Notes: generated from the sequence alone by a model not told the origin. A DNA stretch of 64,000 bases from Plutella xylostella (GCF_932276165.1 NC_063983.1:7261501-7325500); one strand, 5' to 3'; positions 20,643 through 32,167 are shown, numbered from the stretch's first letter. Translations and numbers: made by a program.

Positions 20643-20827
20643 AAAAGAAGTCAAATCTTCTACGTCGGTGGTTGTGAGTGTATAGCTACACTCCTTTCCG
20701 ACTCAAGTAGCTTGCGCCTTTCGATGTAACGCCCGCACGTACTAGATACGCACTCCACGTTCAAACCAATATTCTAGCGTGGCTGGCGAAACCGGCCACG
20801 CGTTCCCGCGTAGAAACGGACTCCTCC
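20643..20827 (-). ncRNA. YL8: Y RNA-like structured Pol III transcript (about 185 nt)
   Basis: Minus-strand member. Lower helix GGAGUC (20824-20819) pairs with GACUUC (20652-20647); its third pair is A-U where YL5 has G-C. GUCCG is on the 5' side and AUUUGAC on the 3' side. Upper helix UUCUACG (20815-20809) pairs with CGUAGAA (20664-20658). The terminator is TTTT (20646-20643), with no internal T4. After GGGAAC there is a strong hairpin, GCGUGGC paired with GCCACGC, in the same place as the YL5 hairpin but with a different sequence. Confidence 0.72.
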
Positions 20828-20848
20828 ACGTAAAACCCCAACAATTTA

Positions 20849-20895
20849 CTATTATACTCAGCTAGGAAAGATATTTCGAATGCGCGATCTAGGAT
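20849..20895 (-). promoter_or_regulatory. snRNA-type Pol III promoter of YL8
   Basis: On the minus strand ATCCTAGATCGCG at 20895-20883 and TATAATAG from 20856. Box to TATA is 39, and TATA to start is 29. Confidence 0.7.
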
Positions 20896-21219
20896 CTATA
20901 GTAGAAAAACAGGCGAAAAAAAACATCCCTTAGCAGGTACGAATCCGGGGTGGGAGGCGGGTTGTGGGTGTTATTTGTTCCTGAACAGACTGGCAGATGG
21001 CGCTTGCGGGTCGATAATTCGACACCATTTGTTGAATTTTATGGATTCGTCCTTACTGCAGTTCACCAAGCGATACTATACCTACATATATTATATTGGT
21101 TCTATGGGATCTATCAATCTTTAAAAGGAAGACCTGATAAGCCCGCGAAAAGACCTGAGCGATCGGCACTGGCAACCAGCTTTTGCAGAGTGCTAAAATA
21201 TTGCGACTAACCAACTACG

Positions 21220-21310
21220 ACTGCAGCGCGGGACGCCCTTCAGCCCGCTGGTCTGTCGACCTTATAGGTCTACCGGCTAGTGGCGCTCATTGTGATAATA
21301 GTGATGATTA
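21220..21310 (+). repeat. RTE-type LINE C-terminal fragment, internally deleted
   Basis: Reads AGRPSARWSVDLIGLPASG, matching the GRPSxRWxDDL stretch of RTE ORF ends (compare 48.1 kb), then jumps to a tail-like GATAATAGTGATGAT. The catalytic parts are absent. Confidence 0.5.
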
Positions 21311-21480
21311 TGATTGTTATGTTATTAAACAAAAAACACTCATCTTACCTTTTTTTAAAACAAACACTCACACCTTGTACTAATGTTCTCCCTTGCGGGG
21401 TAGGCAGAGGTGCATTGCTGCACCCACTTTTCCCCAGTGTTATGTTATCATCATCATCTTACCTTCTAATCCCGATATTT

Positions 21481-21724
21481 ACACTCGCAAGGAATGAAAA
21501 AATTCCAGTGACATAGCATCAAATTACTCCTAAGCGGAATAGACTAGCTGATAATGATAATGACCCGATGTATAGAACATAGTATATTTTTAACAGCGGC
21601 AGCGCATCAAAACCGCGCACCAACTAAAAGCGCGAATATTTTGTTCTAAATTCAATGTTAGAAAATTCGTGCCATTTTGGCGTCGACATTTTCTGAGTGG
21701 AACTTTTTCATTGCTCTCGAGTGT
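21481..21724. mobile_element. MITE of the ACTCRCGAGCAATG family, copy 5
   Basis: ACACTCGCAAGGAATGAAAA left end; ACTTTTTCATTGCTCTCGAG right end. The interior 'GGCGTCGACATTTTCTGAGT' is shared with copy 1. It ends about 60 bases upstream of a candidate exon. Confidence 0.75.
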
Positions 21725-21782
21725 ATTATTGTTTTGAGTTTGTGACCTAACAAGTCTAACAACCCTCCCATCTTTGTTGCAG

Positions 21783-21978
21783 GTCACGCTATCAGTGAGT
21801 TCCGTCGAAAAACAGCGGAGTGAGTTGAAAGTTAAAGTGAAAATTCTGTGGACTGTAGGTGTGATTGTGATAGACATTTTTTGTCATGTGACGTGTGTGA
21901 GACAATGTTGAAGATACAGATGCTAGATTCTATCGTGAGCAACGACGCTGACGATGGTCAGGGGCAGCCAGCTAATGG
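21783..21978 (+). CDS. Candidate host exon with a start codon
   Basis: A pyrimidine-rich tract and acceptor (CCCTCCCATCTTTGTTGCAG) precede the exon; GTATGT follows at 21979. ATG at 21905 opens 24 codons plus two bases, beginning MLKIQMLDSIVSNDADD and running into a Gly/Gln/Pro-rich end, with no stop before the donor. The upstream 120 bases would be 5' UTR. I do not recognise the protein. Supporting points are good splice signals on both sides and a composition unlike the surrounding AT-rich DNA. No partner exon was found nearby, so it could be a long-intron 5' exon or a chance match. Confidence 0.4.
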
Positions 21979-22296
21979 GTATGTACTTATTTCAATTTTA
22001 CAATACGTAGATACTGCTTAGTAGGTTTCTACTAATATCATAAACATGAAAGTTTAAATGGATGTTTGTTAACATCGTGAGGGCTCAAGCGAGCGCATAT
22101 CCGCATATGTCACGTTTGGTCAGAATGTAGTTATACTGGACTCTAAACTATTTTTTTATGAAATTTGGCATGTAGTAAGCTGAAACCCTGATCAAGCTAG
22201 GTAACAATTAAAGCTAGTACATTATTATAATCATTTTCATGTTTATAAATATGATTATTAATTACATCTATATCTGTGGATGGATACACATATTAT

Positions 22297-23260
22297 ACAG
22301 GGTGGCCCAAAGAGTGACGTCCAAAGGAAAATGTTTGATTCCTTAGGTCAAGGGGTAGCCAAATCACCCCCATGTATGTTCAGCAATTTTTAGTAGTTTA
22401 GGAGTTATGATTTTTTTTCCTAATTATCTACGAAAATCGACCTCAGTGGATTAATTATGTTTTATTATTTTTTGGATAACTTTTTTAAAGCATTTTTTTA
22501 TTTTTGTGTCATCCTCTTAAGTTGTTCTTTTAACCATAAAAGTTGCAGCTTCCTAGCTGTAATGTAAGTTAGTTATTTTTTTATCGAAAGTTCGAATTAT
22601 ATCATCGAGCTAGACTGCTCTGAATTTTCTACTTGAAATTAAAAATTTAAAAAGATATTCTCATGGTCCCTTATTAATTTAAAAAACTCCGCAAGGTTCC
22701 AAAATTACATAAAAATAAAAATAAACTATTGCTTAATAGGGTATTATTTGCAGAAAAAAGCCTTCAAAGGTACCTGGGTGGAAATTACCTAATTAGTAAA
22801 TTGTTTCAGAAAGTTGAAATATTCCTGTTATGTCATTACTAAGGACTAATTAGTTAGTTAGGACTAGTTAGTTATTAATGGGAGGTCGCCATTTTGAAAA
22901 TTTATTGTGAGTAAATGTGTAAAATAATTATTAGAGTTTTTTTCTGCAAATAATACCCTATTAAGCAATAGTTTATTTTTATTTTTATGTAATTTTGGAA
23001 CCTTGCGGAGTTTTTATAATTAATAAGGGACCATGAGAATATCTTTTTCAATTTTTAATTTCAAGTAGAAAATTCAGAGCAGTCTAGCTCGATGATATAA
23101 TTCGAACTTTCGATAAAAAAATAACTAACTTACATTACAGCTAGGAAGCTGCAACTTTTATGGTTAAAAGAACAACTTAAGAGGATGTCACAAAAATAAA
23201 AAATGCTTTAAAAAAGTTATCCAAAAAATAATGAAACATAATTAATCCACTAATCCTGTA
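22297..23260. mobile_element. Large fold-back element with arms of about 315 bp
   Basis: Starts at ACAGGGTGGCCCAAAGAGTG. Arm 22445-22759 returns inverted at 22937-23251 with very few differences. The spacer is about 177 bp. Neither arm has coding potential. The ACAGGGTG terminus resembles many TIR elements, but no matching right end follows the second arm, so outer limits are uncertain. Confidence 0.8.
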
Positions 23261-23811
23261 TACCTCGGTATTATAAACTGCACCTTTAGTTTACCTATAA
23301 ATAATGAAATATCAAGCAACAATGTCCCTTGTAGCAGGGCCGGTAGGGTCACCTACATTCTATTTTCATTGCTATTGATTTTCCCAGGAGTCCACATCCG
23401 TCGTTCTGGCGCCTAAAAGTTATTTTTCTATTGAAAATGGTCCAACGAGGATTAGTTCTCTGTGACTCGGCTAGGGGATTAGGGAGGGGGAAACACAGCC
23501 ATAAAATGAAATTACTGTGATGTTTTGTTTACCCCTAGTTGTTAAGGGTGGGATATTCTGTTGCCTCGATTGCCCCCAATACACGACCATTAGGTAGGTA
23601 CTTTATTTATTTTTATTTTATTTATTGAATTACAGGTAATAATTAATACATTAAAAACAAGCTTACCTAAAGATACTTCAATAATCCTCCTCCTTGTGGT
23701 GTTGTTAAATCCAAGAATGCTCATAGGTATTTATGAATCAAATAGTTGCTATTTAAGACAAATTTTTGCATGCCAGTGAATATTTTAATTTTTTAAATAA
23801 CAATACAAACT

Positions 23812-23860
23812 CGGGTTAGACTAATTCTAATTCGTTGTGAATTAGAATTAGTCTAACCCG
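23812..23860. repeat. Perfect 22-bp palindrome with a 5-nt loop
   Basis: CGGGTTAGACTAATTCTAAT plus TC, then GTTGT, then the exact reverse complement. A transcript would form a perfect short hairpin. No flanking target duplication is visible. Confidence 0.9.
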
Positions 23861-24674
23861 GGAATCAAATAAATTCGTTGAACGCATTTTGAATAGTTTT
23901 TTTTTAAATTTGTAGACTTAATTCAAGGAAAATTAAATATTCTAAAAAATACTGTTGGTATTTTAACCTCCAATGTAGGAGTAGGACACCTAGTTAAACC
24001 TACACCTACAATACAATATATAAGTTAATTATTAGATACTAAAGTAGGTAATGTAACTCTGTTTCGTTTAAATTAGTTAAGTAATTAGTAACTTTCTGCC
24101 AGTAACACTCGCTGCTACAGATAAACCTAGTGGTTTTCGATAGTGGCTAGATATAATTAAGTAAAAACATGTAAATGGGATTAATAAATGATTTAAAAAA
24201 GGTACCTCCACTTAACAATACAAATCAATCTAAAACAGCGCGTGAACTAATTTAAAAAGGTCATTCCCATATTTTATTTAAAAAGGTGATTCCCACATTT
24301 CACGACACTTCCAGCCAGTGACCGCCCTATTTCACTTACGAAGAAACAAATTGAAAATTGCAGCCGAGGCCTAATCTCCCCGCTTTCCTCTTCCGTCTGA
24401 GGCTGAGGGAGGAAACTCAATAAAAACTGTAGCTTACTTCATAAAAAGTACATTTTCAATTCCTTCTCGGATCTCCATAATGTCTGCAACTAAATCCATT
24501 TGTGAGAACTTCACCTTCGTGTTACTACTTTACTAGCGAGTTGAGTCGTTTACTTTAGATAGGTTTATGTAAGTACATGTACATATACATACTTCGAAAG
24601 AATCTGGCAGTTACTAACCTTGAAGCTTAGCATAAGAACTGCCTGAATCTGTTTTTATTAGGTATTATTATTCA

Positions 24675-24886
24675 ACTAGCTGTTCCCGCGAGCGTCGCTT
24701 CACCTTAAAAAGTTTTCCCGTGGGAATTCCGCGATAAAAAGTAGCCTATATTCTTTTCCAGGGTCTAGACCATCTGTATACCAAATTTCATTCAAATCCG
24801 TTCAGTTGATTTGGCGTGAAAGAGTAACAGACAGACAGACAGACAGACACATGCAGTTACTTTCGCATTTATAATATTAGTTAGGG
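24675..24886 (+). repeat. CTAGCTGTTCCCGCG interspersed repeat, copy 3
   Basis: Full-length copy with an AGAC microsatellite and a TTATAATATTAGTTAGG end. Confidence 0.85.
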
Positions 24887-25742
24887 TTGAAGGTGTAAAA
24901 TCTCAGACTGTGTCAAATGTATACATTTAGACTATTTTAGACCTTGGCAGACCTTCGTTAATGATTCATTCCTTCATTTTCTCCTCTTAACCTAATGCAC
25001 TTGACATAAGAAATGGAAAGTTAGTTATAAAGGCGATTCACTAACGGATAACACATATTGTTCTCCGACGTATCAGAAACTACATTTCTTGTGCTATTGT
25101 TACGTAAATAAGGTTACAGTTGCTATTAAACCCTTACAAGCGTGAAGAGGAGACGGCCTACGGAGGATATACGGGTAAATCAGTACATAGTACATACATA
25201 ATTAGATATGATAAAAGAGGATAAATATGTATTTAGGATCGGCCATGCTGCTTTTAATTTTACGTTGAAGTCATGAGTTTAATTTACTATTGATATCAGT
25301 TATTGGTATCTATAATTATAATCACACTATCCTATTAGTGTTACATGTTTTAATATTATCAATTACCGCGATAATTATTGGGATATCACGGTAGTGCGGC
25401 CCCAGCAATATGCATCAATGTGTTGTTTTAATTTAATTTAATTTTCTTTATTAGGAAACATACAGCTTTATAATATTTTTCACTTATAAACTTACATTAA
25501 GTTCATAACTTCATACACAAGCCAATGTTTCACAAAGAATTGTTTTATACAAGAAGTTGAAGGTTCTCCGCCGATTCTCCCCAACCTCCCCTGGCTCGAT
25601 GCAATTATCAAACGGTTATGCAACGGTGTCTTCAGGGGAACAGAGCTGTTCCGTGGCCAACCAGCCATGGTATACTCCTACCAGTACCAAGAGTGGGTTT
25701 TCATATTCTAAGTAGACAGTATTAGGTATGTTACATATGGAC

Positions 25743-25830
25743 AAGCGAAAGCTAAAGATCGCATCCAGTGGCGTTTTTTGGGAGCGGCCTACGTCCAGCA
25801 GTGGACTGCTATAGGCTGATGATGATGACA
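25743..25830 (+). mobile_element. 5'-truncated RTE-type LINE 3' end
   Basis: AAAGCTAAAGATCGCATCCA encodes KAKDRIQWR...YVQQW, ending in a stop and a GATGATGATGA tail. Same family as 939-1036. Confidence 0.75.
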
Positions 25831-25991
25831 TATGGACGTTTGCCGTAAGAAAATGTCTTCGTTTTCATGTGTATATTAGTGTCTTATCGCGATCTTCGTT
25901 CTGATTTTCGTTTGACTTCGCAATAAGGCCAAGTCATCTACCCTTCGGTCTTCATTTTCATGTGGCAGCTGATTTTACCTAGTATGTACTT

Positions 25992-26082
25992 GTATATGAC
26001 GCAGGCGTCTGGTTGGTCATCCAATAAACGCGTTTGTGATTCAACCAAAAAAGAGATTCAACCAGATGCCTGCGACATATAC
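25992..26082. mobile_element. Short TIR element (about 91 bp)
   Basis: GTATATGACGCAGGCGTCTG at the left is mirrored by CAGATGCCTGCGACATATAC at the right. Confidence 0.7.
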
Positions 26083-26099
26083 ACTGAGGTCTCCATATA

Positions 26100-27660
26100 A
26101 TAAATTTTCGTTGTGAGCATATTTAGACAAAATAACGTGATAGCAACTTTTTTAGACCATAAAATGAATTCCTGTTTAAAAGTGATGTTTAGTTAACTGT
26201 GTTTATCACACGAAAATCGCCCTTCTTGTAATATTAATTCCAATTTATAAACTAAAACACCTGATCCAAGAGGCAGCCTTAACAAGTGTTAACAACTATA
26301 GTTCCAAAAATGACTAATGAAGGAAACATAAATTACCTACCTAGTTAAGTTTCACACTAGCAGAAGTACCTACTTATACAATAAAGGTATCTAATTACAT
26401 ATGTGAATAAAAAGTAGGAATTTGGATTTCGTGCGGAAAATCGAACTGCAGTCGCATAAACTATTAGAACTAAACGATATCCAACTTAGTAACTTACTTC
26501 CTGCATGGGGAGTGCAAGTTTTTACTACGTTCGAGTAGTGGCGATTGTATTACACGAATTTGTATGAGAGGTATGAGAGACTTTTCACCGCGTTTGCAGT
26601 TAGCCTCACATCATACAAATTCGAATCGATTTTCACCAACCTACATTTAGCCTTAGCCCTATGTGTACGTTGTGTTGTGTTACCTACATTACTTATTATA
26701 TTTGCATTATGTAAACAGTCGTAGTTATCTAGTTATATCGCGGAAACTATTCTATTGATTTTTGTAATTTTTGTTATTTTTTTTAAATAGGAACATAACA
26801 GGCCACATACTACTCGTACAAGTACTACAAGGTTTTGTTTCATTATGAGTAGGTACCTACAAGTAATTTTCTAGTATTTTTACCAACGAATAGAAAGGTA
26901 ATCTTTGTTTTTACATGGTGTTAATTTAAGTGACAGAGTTGAGGATAATTTTATGATGGTACATATATTTGAGACGTAACCATTAAACAAGTACCCTCAT
27001 ACTTTTCACAATATTTTCATATTTTATTTTCATACGAACGGCACTGAGAAACTCTGTCATCCTGTCGGCAGCACCACCTCATTTTAAAACTACCGCCTGA
27101 TATTCAGAGGGACCTACCCATCTATAAAAGTATACAGGGTGTTGCAATTTCTACATACAAAAGTTAACTTTTTAGTTAATGAACTGTTTTGTCTCTCTCT
27201 AACTCAAGACAAATTGTTTTATGAGTTTATGACAGACAGGGATCAAACAGTTCAATAGCTAAAACGTGCTATAACTTTTCTATGAATACGGGTTAGTCTA
27301 TAAGTAAGTACCTATGTTTTTGTATGTTTGATTTATGTGGTGTTCGATAAAGTAAATTCTTTTCTATTCATGCTCAGCAATAACGAAATAACACTGAAAA
27401 GAATAAATTACCTAAATTACCGTCCAGATTAGGAGACGTTTTGGGGTCAATATAGTTACCTACATTGACCCCAAAACCTTTCCTAAAGTAATTTCATTAC
27501 GGGAAATTGTTTGTAAGAGACCCACATAGCTACAATACATACCTACATTCATTAGTTGGACCACAGGGATGCTGAATGGCGCTAATGTGTGTACGCTGTA
27601 CGGTAAATAAATAAGTACTTAACTTAGGTAGGTAGGTACAAAGAAAAGAAAGATAATTTA
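26100..27660. other. AT-rich, no gene supported
   Basis: Contains a small hairpin at about 27,433-27,478 (GGGGTCAATATAG and CTACATTGACCCC arms) and an ACAGGGTGTTGCAA terminus at 27,134. No coding signal. Confidence 0.45.
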
Positions 27661-27670
27661 AGTTGGTTGG

Positions 27671-28046
27671 TACTTACTTATTATATGATTCTACCTAAGC
27701 CGGATCAGGGTTTATGATCGTGGGGTGTAAGTAAAAACATAGAATAACAAGTATAGTGCCACAAACTTATCTGTTCCGGTGAGAGCGAACTAAATTGATC
27801 CATATCTCATTACTTACTAATGAATTGTATATTGTAAAAGATTATATGGGTTTATTAACACCGCAAGAGCGAATTAACAATACAAGCAAACTTAAAATCT
27901 TATAGAATTAAGAAATATTAGTCATTTATGTGAGCTGTCACCGGAACAGAAAAGTTTGTGGCACTATACTTACTTATTATATGATTCTACCTAAGCCGGA
28001 TCAGGGTTTATGATCGTGGGGTGTAAGTAAAATCATAGAATAACAA
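27671..28046. mobile_element. TIR element flanked by 80-bp direct repeats
   Basis: The element at about 27752-27968 has TATAGTGCCACAAACTT ends. The 80 bp to its left (27671-27750) are repeated to its right (27967-28046) with one mismatch. A further hairpin (CATAGAATAAC ... GTTATTCTATG) overlaps the right repeat. An 80-bp target duplication would be exceptional, so a tandem duplication including the element is likelier. Confidence 0.85.
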
Positions 28047-28439
28047 AGTACCTACGCTAGTAGGTACTCGTTATTCTATGGTAAAAATAAGACATTCAGA
28101 TTGATTGTCAGTCACTGACTTCTTAGTGCGCCGGATGTAACCTTTAATAAATAATAAATAAATAAATAAGCCATTTATTTCCAAATGCTTACAATGTAGT
28201 TTACACTTGATTTAAACTAAATAAAACATACATTTCAAATAATTAATTCACTAATGGTAATAGTAATATCACAATGAGATTAAATAATTATTATCTAATT
28301 AAATGTTCTATTAATAATAACTAATTAAATAACATGCATTCATACATAAATAATTTTAAAATGTCCGTGAAAATTGTATTGTGCATGCATAATACAATAT
28401 CAAATAAAATAAGTGTATAATTAAACTACTTAATGATTA

Positions 28440-28500
28440 TTTTTCATTTGGGCACCCAAAATTGGATAAAGGCCTCCTCCATGTCAAGCCATTCTTTTCG
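28440..28500 (-). repeat. RTE-like 3' end fragment
   Basis: Minus strand reads EWLDMEEAFIQFWV then stop, like the LEEAF.Q end of RTE ORFs. Confidence 0.4.
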
Positions 28501-29617
28501 GATGTAAACTTTAGAATAATAAAAAAACAAGTTAGATCATATACCTATGCGCTATTAGTCACGGGTAACAACATGGCTAAATTGAAATTAGACCATTTTA
28601 TTGGTATCCAATAATGTTTTCCTATTTTTCTCTTTACCGCCATCTGTTCACATAGCACAAAACTACAATGGACTTATTGATCCACCACTACAGACATTAG
28701 AGTTACAGTAGGTCTACATTCGGTACGCAGCGACACTAGAAGTTTGGACCGTTACCACTAGATGTCACTGCAACAGTACCGATCGATTGGGGTTTATTAT
28801 AGATATAGTGCATATAAATTATTATTAGGTACTTACTTATTATAGTTTTTACAGCGTTTCCATGAACAACAAACTTCCACTTTAATATAAGTAAAATAAA
28901 ATTAAGTAAATACTTACCGTCATCGACAGAAAATCGTATTATACTTACTTACCTACCTACTTAAGTACATATTTTTATTAGTTACGGCATAGAATTATAA
29001 CTAGTCCTCGTATATTTTTTGGCCGCGAATTAATATTCGTCTAATAAGTATGACTTTTCTATGAAAATACGTTTTAAAATTCGCAACAAGTATTCGAATA
29101 CTCCGAGGAACGTTAATTAGATATTGGTAGCTATCTAGCTATAAGTAGTTCTGTACAAACACGCCGCCGCTAAGGTAACGTTACACTAACACCGGCCAGT
29201 ATGTTGACTAGCAACACTTATGACACCTAGGTCACCTAGGTAATAAATCATCTCACACCTTCTCAGCCCTTTGTAATCTTATATAGTAGATAAATAATGG
29301 TGTTATTGCAATATCGAATATTCATGTGTTTTTATTATTTTTATGTGACAGTTTACATGTAGTGTAAGGAAGTTAGACAATCGTAAGATTTGGCTTATCA
29401 TTTTATTTAGTTCCTCACAGTAAATAGGTACCACCTTACCTACCTACCTACATAAAAATCACAAAAATTGAATACTGTTACAACACAAACCATGACGAAT
29501 GAATTCATAAGAAAGTGCTAGTAAAGCTAAGTACTTAATTAAAATTCCCGCAATATATCACATAATACACAACAAAGTCAATTCGTCTTGGACCATTTAC
29601 GGACAAGTTCAGTGTTA

Positions 29618-29814
29618 GGCCTGGGTCTCCTATTTACGCCGTGGGTCGCGACCAGCGTCACTCCGTAGGCCGCGTCACGATGCTCACTATAGAAATGTAC
29701 TGATGCGGTCTCCCTCACACGCCGACGTTGGCGCGTAGACATAATGAGCATTGTGACGCGGCCTACGGAGTGACACTGGACGCGAACTACGGCGCGTAAT
29801 AGGAGACCCGGGCC
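29618..29814. mobile_element. Harbinger-type MITE with TTA target duplication
   Basis: A nearly palindromic 197-bp element: GGCCTGGGTCTCCTATTTAC at the left, GTAATAGGAGACCCGGGCC at the right, and inverted subterminal CACTCCGTAGGCCGCGTCAC. TTA flanks both sides (29615-29617 and 29815-29817), the 3-bp TWA duplication typical of PIF/Harbinger elements. Confidence 0.8.
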
Positions 29815-30040
29815 TTAGCAATTACTCATAATCAAATTACATATATGCACATTTGACTACACAGTCCACTAACTTCTAATAGATAGGCAGCCTAACGTCT
29901 TCACGGAGTTTCATAAGTAACGGATCATTAACACCAAGAAATAATGTAATAAGGACATCTGTTGTGGAGAAAACATAATTCCTTTTAAGTATAATGGTAG
30001 TGACGGTCCCAAACATAGCGTGCTAAAGCCGTTCTTCATT

Positions 30041-30296
30041 CATCATTATCATCACAACCCATCACGTCCCCACTGCCAGGGCTCGAGTCTCCTTCCAATG
30101 AAGGAAGGGTTCCAGGCTTAGTCCACCACGCTGGACTAGTGCGGGTTGGTGGACCCCAACACAAACAAGCTTGTGCTGAGCGAGTTGTCGGGTAAGTGTG
30201 CAGCCCGACTGTCAGATTTTTTCAAGCCGTCCAAAGGCCTCTGACTAGGCTTAACGATTGCTGCCGAAATAGCAGCCGGGACCCACGGCTTAACGT
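30041..30296 (-). mobile_element. 5S-type SINE, 5'-truncated, with 13-bp target duplication
   Basis: The minus strand carries the body shared with 36.99 and 50.5 kb: ACGTTAAGCCGTGGGTCCCG, the TCTGACAGTCGGGCTG segment, 'AGCACAAGCTTGTTTGTGTT', 'CCAACCCGCACTAGTCCAGC' and an RTE-like ATGATGATAATG tail. GCCGTTCTTCATT flanks it on both sides (30028-30040 and 30297-30309). The 5S-like head is absent. Confidence 0.85.
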
Positions 30297-32025
30297 GCCG
30301 TTCTTCATTAATATGCACAAATAAATAGAGCAACAGCATAATTCTGAAGAAACCTTCTTGCATTTCGGATTAGGATACTTAACAATTTCCGGTATCAGAA
30401 GGACCTCATTGATCTTCTACAAGCTGACCTCTCTGTCAGAGTAGGTATTTGTAGGTAGGTAATAATAATTCTGTTTTGTTATGCTTAGGATGATCAGAAA
30501 TGTAAGTTAACGTAAAATTATTATGTAGATTACAAACAATAAAAATAAAATTTAAGATGATTCTAAAACAGTACGTATTTTCGCAATCTATGCACCGTTT
30601 TTTTCTATCTTTGTAAACTAATATGCATATACTTAAAAAAAGTTAATGAGACTACAATGTTGCTTGTAACCAAACCCTTAGCTCGTACGATAATAATTAC
30701 AACTACCAACATAATTATAATTACCACTCCACTAATGTTAACAGTAAAGCGCTTGAGCACGCAAAATCCATAAAGGCATCGGGTATCGTCTTGCAAAAAC
30801 GTCCCACATCGAATTTGCAAGTCAAATACTGTATAATTAAATACAAAACCGTTTAGCACACTCATAAGGGACAGGACGATTCACCTGGTCCCCGCACGTG
30901 GCAATCAAGTCCTTTCCGGTACCATCCTTTCAACCTCCCCCTTAAGAAAGAAAGGAATTAAGGCGAAGATACACATTTACGCAGGCCCGTAAAATTAAAG
31001 AGTTGCGAGCATGCTTCTTGCTTGCTTTACACGGTATGATAGATAGAGTACACTTTTGTGCACCGAGAAAAGCTTAAAACTTAATTAGGGTTTAAAAGGC
31101 GGTCTTATCGCTTATAGCGATCTCTGGCAACCTTTGGATAGAACGACGAAGAGACATAATAAGGGTACAGTGCACTTACTAAAAATGCAATGGTAAGCTT
31201 GCCAGATACGAGCATGCCAGTTAGGGTATACACAATGATCGTATTACACAATGATAGCACGAGCAAGAATCTGGTATTCGTGTCTGCCAGCCATAGACAT
31301 GTGTATCGCCTCCTTAACGTCGGCAGGCCCAAGGCGCATAAAGCCCTTACGTCCTTTCAAAACAGAAGGCCCAATTAGCACCGTACCGGTTTATTTTTCT
31401 TGTATTACAAAGGCGCGTGGCAGGAAATGGCTATTCGGTCGAGCGTGCAGTTATTACAGGAGCAGTTTTTGTTGTTCCTACAAATATGAATGGCAAGTTA
31501 GAAAATATAACAAGTTTTAGGGATTCAGCTGGACATAGCTTTGACAAAGTAACCGTAATGTCGCTAGAGTTGTAAATATTTCACTTTAGATTTAATAATT
31601 ACCTTTACGCATTAATACAGTCATTAGTAGACTAGATTTTGTATCTTAAAATAATTGTCGGTATCGTAAAATAATAGGTATCTTTAAGTATTTGTTAAAT
31701 TGGCAATGTATTTAAAACGACGCTGTTTTTACTGGAATAATTATTAGTTGATGACAAACCTAAGGTAAGTTAAATGAGGATAATAAATGAAACGGAAAGA
31801 TTTATGGAATCAATCAATAACATTCACGTCACAGCGTCAATACATCCAATTAGTATCATGTGGCATTGGTTGAATTATTGTGTTGATTGAACTGCAGTAA
31901 ATCGTTCATGATTTTGTTTCTCCGCGAAAAATAAATTCGTTTGCTTTGAATGAACGTATACATATGAACAAGATACAGTGACACATACAAAAACAAAGCT
32001 AAATACTGTCCGCATACTCACATTA

Positions 32026-32167
32026 AGGCCCTGTTTCACAATGTCTGGTTAGTGGCTACCTGTGAGATAAAATACATGCTGTCACTGTCTGTTATTACTT
32101 TTTTGACAGTGACAGCATGTATTTTATCCGACAGGTAGTCACTAACCAGACATTGTGAAACAGGCCC
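32026..32167. mobile_element. Fold-back MITE with long arms
   Basis: AGGCCCTGTTTCACAATGTC at the left and GACATTGTGAAACAGGCCC at the right. The inverted repeat runs nearly to the centre (arms about 65 bp). TTA lies on both sides, a possible Harbinger-type duplication. Confidence 0.75.

Noticed and set aside
20950..21210. 86-codon plus-strand ORF downstream of the YL8 promoter region
   Set aside because: No recognisable domain or splice support; its end runs towards RTE-derived sequence.
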